Assembly: GCA_964576075.1 (NCBI GenBank)
Contig: CAZNTX010000003.1
Coordinates: forward strand, 46,030 to 110,029
Direction: 5' to 3'
Source of the DNA: Thermohalobaculum sp964576075
GTDB lineage: Bacteria; Pseudomonadota; Alphaproteobacteria; Rhodobacterales; Rhodobacteraceae
DNA length: 64,000 nt
Positions 63,346 to 64,000 of this stretch are shown one piece after another (position 1 is the first letter of the stretch; each line of letters begins with the position of its first letter). The notes under the pieces were generated by a model. The model was not told the origin of the DNA. It made no database searches and saw only the letters and a program-made list of their open reading frames with translations. A program made the translations under genes and the position numbers.

Positions 63346-64000
63346 TCAGGCGTTCATCGAGTCGAAGAACTCGGAATTGGTCTTGGTCTGCTTGAGCTTG
63401 GAGAGCAGGAACTCGATGGCGTCCGTCGTGCCCATCGGGTTGAGGATGCGGCGGAGCACATACATCTTGGTGAGATCTTGCTTGGAGACCAGGAGGTCCT
63501 CCTTGCGGGTGCCGCTCTTGAGGATGTCGATCGCGGGGAACACGCGCTTGTCGGCGATCTTGCGGTCCAGCACGATCTCCGAGTTGCCGGTGCCCTTGAA
63601 CTCCTCGAAGATCACCTCGTCCATGCGGCTGCCGGTGTCGATCAGGGCGGTGGCGATGATGGTGAGGGAACCGCCCTCCTCGATGTTGCGCGCGGCGCCG
63701 AAGAAGCGCTTCGGCCGCTGCAGCGCATTGGCGTCGACGCCGCCGGTGAGCACCTTGCCGGAGCTCGGCACCACCGTGTTGTAGGCGCGGCCGAGGCGAG
63801 TGATGGAGTCGAGCAGGATCACCACATCGCGCCCGTGTTCGGTCAGGCGCTTGGCCTTCTCGATCACCATCTCGGCGACGGCGACGTGGCGCTGGGCCGG
63901 CTCGTCGAAGGTGGAGGAGACCACCTCGCCGGCGACGGAGCGCTGCATGTCCGTCACCTCCTCGGGCCGCTCGTCGATCAGCAGCACGCTGCGGTAGCAC
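63346..64000 (-). CDS. rho: Transcription termination factor Rho, C-terminal part (5' end outside window)
   Basis: About 218 codons of the ATPase domain of the hexameric RNA helicase that ends many transcripts. The visible part begins YRSVLLIDERPEEVTDMQR and includes ILLDSITRLGRAYN, the secondary RNA-binding Q-loop/R-loop region (SSGKVLTGGVDANALQRP), and the arginine-finger stretch in GTGNSEIVLDRKIADKR. The end FFDSMNA is typical. The remaining half lies beyond base 64000. mnmE, its usual downstream neighbour in Rhodobacter, is about 60 kb away. Confidence 0.97.
   Translation of the reverse strand, partial: CYRSVLLIDERPEEVTDMQRSVAGEVVSSTFDEPAQRHVAVAEMVIEKAKRLTEHGRDVVILLDSITRLGRAYNTVVPSSGKVLTGGVDANALQRPKRFFGAARNIEEGGSLTIIATALIDTGSRMDEVIFEEFKGTGNSEIVLDRKIADKRVFPAIDILKSGTRKEDLLVSKQDLTKMYVLRRILNPMGTTDAIEFLLSKLKQTKTNSEFFDSMNA

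Overview
The window is a very GC-rich, gene-dense stretch of alphaproteobacterial chromosome, almost certainly from the Rhodobacterales. The evidence is family-level: an rsmG-mnmG-mnmE block with parS-like sites, a pyrB-(PH-like)-pyrC-plsY-dprA-topA-rnr block, a DUF2794 protein, DUF1194 proteins, an SdhAF4-type protein (DUF1674), and a CtrA-type box before dprA. I cannot name the genus. No tRNA, rRNA, CRISPR array, insertion sequence or prophage was recognised, and no gap between genes exceeds 300 bases.

Layout. 1-3642: rsmG (cut by the window edge), mnmG and mnmE on the minus strand, with parS-like palindromes in the first codons of mnmG and rsmG, so parAB and the replication origin probably lie just left of the window. 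3755-7996: quinone oxidoreductase, M3 peptidase, GST and a small membrane protein. 8060-18274: rightward housekeeping run pyrB, PH-like membrane protein, a metal-ligand-less pyrC, plsY, dprA, topA, a GNAT gene and rnr. 18279-27213: DUF2794, gamma-glutamyltransferase, hspQ, a lipoprotein transglycosylase, an OmpA-domain protein, GNAT, smpB, an unknown lysine-rich amphipathic protein, dapA and a soluble lytic transglycosylase. 27314-30532: NifU-like protein, tsaB, rimI and leuC.

30533-47935 is the most accessory-looking part: a membrane-protein gene split by one in-frame TAA, an arginase-fold protein with an altered metal site, a Tat-exported tyrosinase with a small secreted partner, thyX, a glyoxalase-like protein, three overlapping DUF1194 VWA genes, a TerB/DnaJ-like protein, an SDR without its catalytic lysine, a 40-residue membrane peptide, a fused 5-oxoprolinase/hydantoinase, an unknown secreted protein, a flavin reductase and a polytopic membrane protein. 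47939-60469 returns to housekeeping genes (sdhAF4-like, htpX, rsmB, purH, ychF, pth, grxD, recQ, bolA) with an RTX/DUF4214 protein and a hybrid histidine kinase among them. 60520-64000: two overlapping paralogous glycosyltransferases, a CIA30 protein and the C-terminal part of rho.

The genes do not form one pathway. Points of interest are: parS sites embedded in coding sequence; about 60 kb between rho and mnmE, which are neighbours in classic Rhodobacter maps; a CtrA box before dprA; two related nested inverted repeats, one of which covers the tsaB ribosome binding site; the tyrosinase locus; the DUF1194 triplet; and several enzymes missing canonical catalytic residues.
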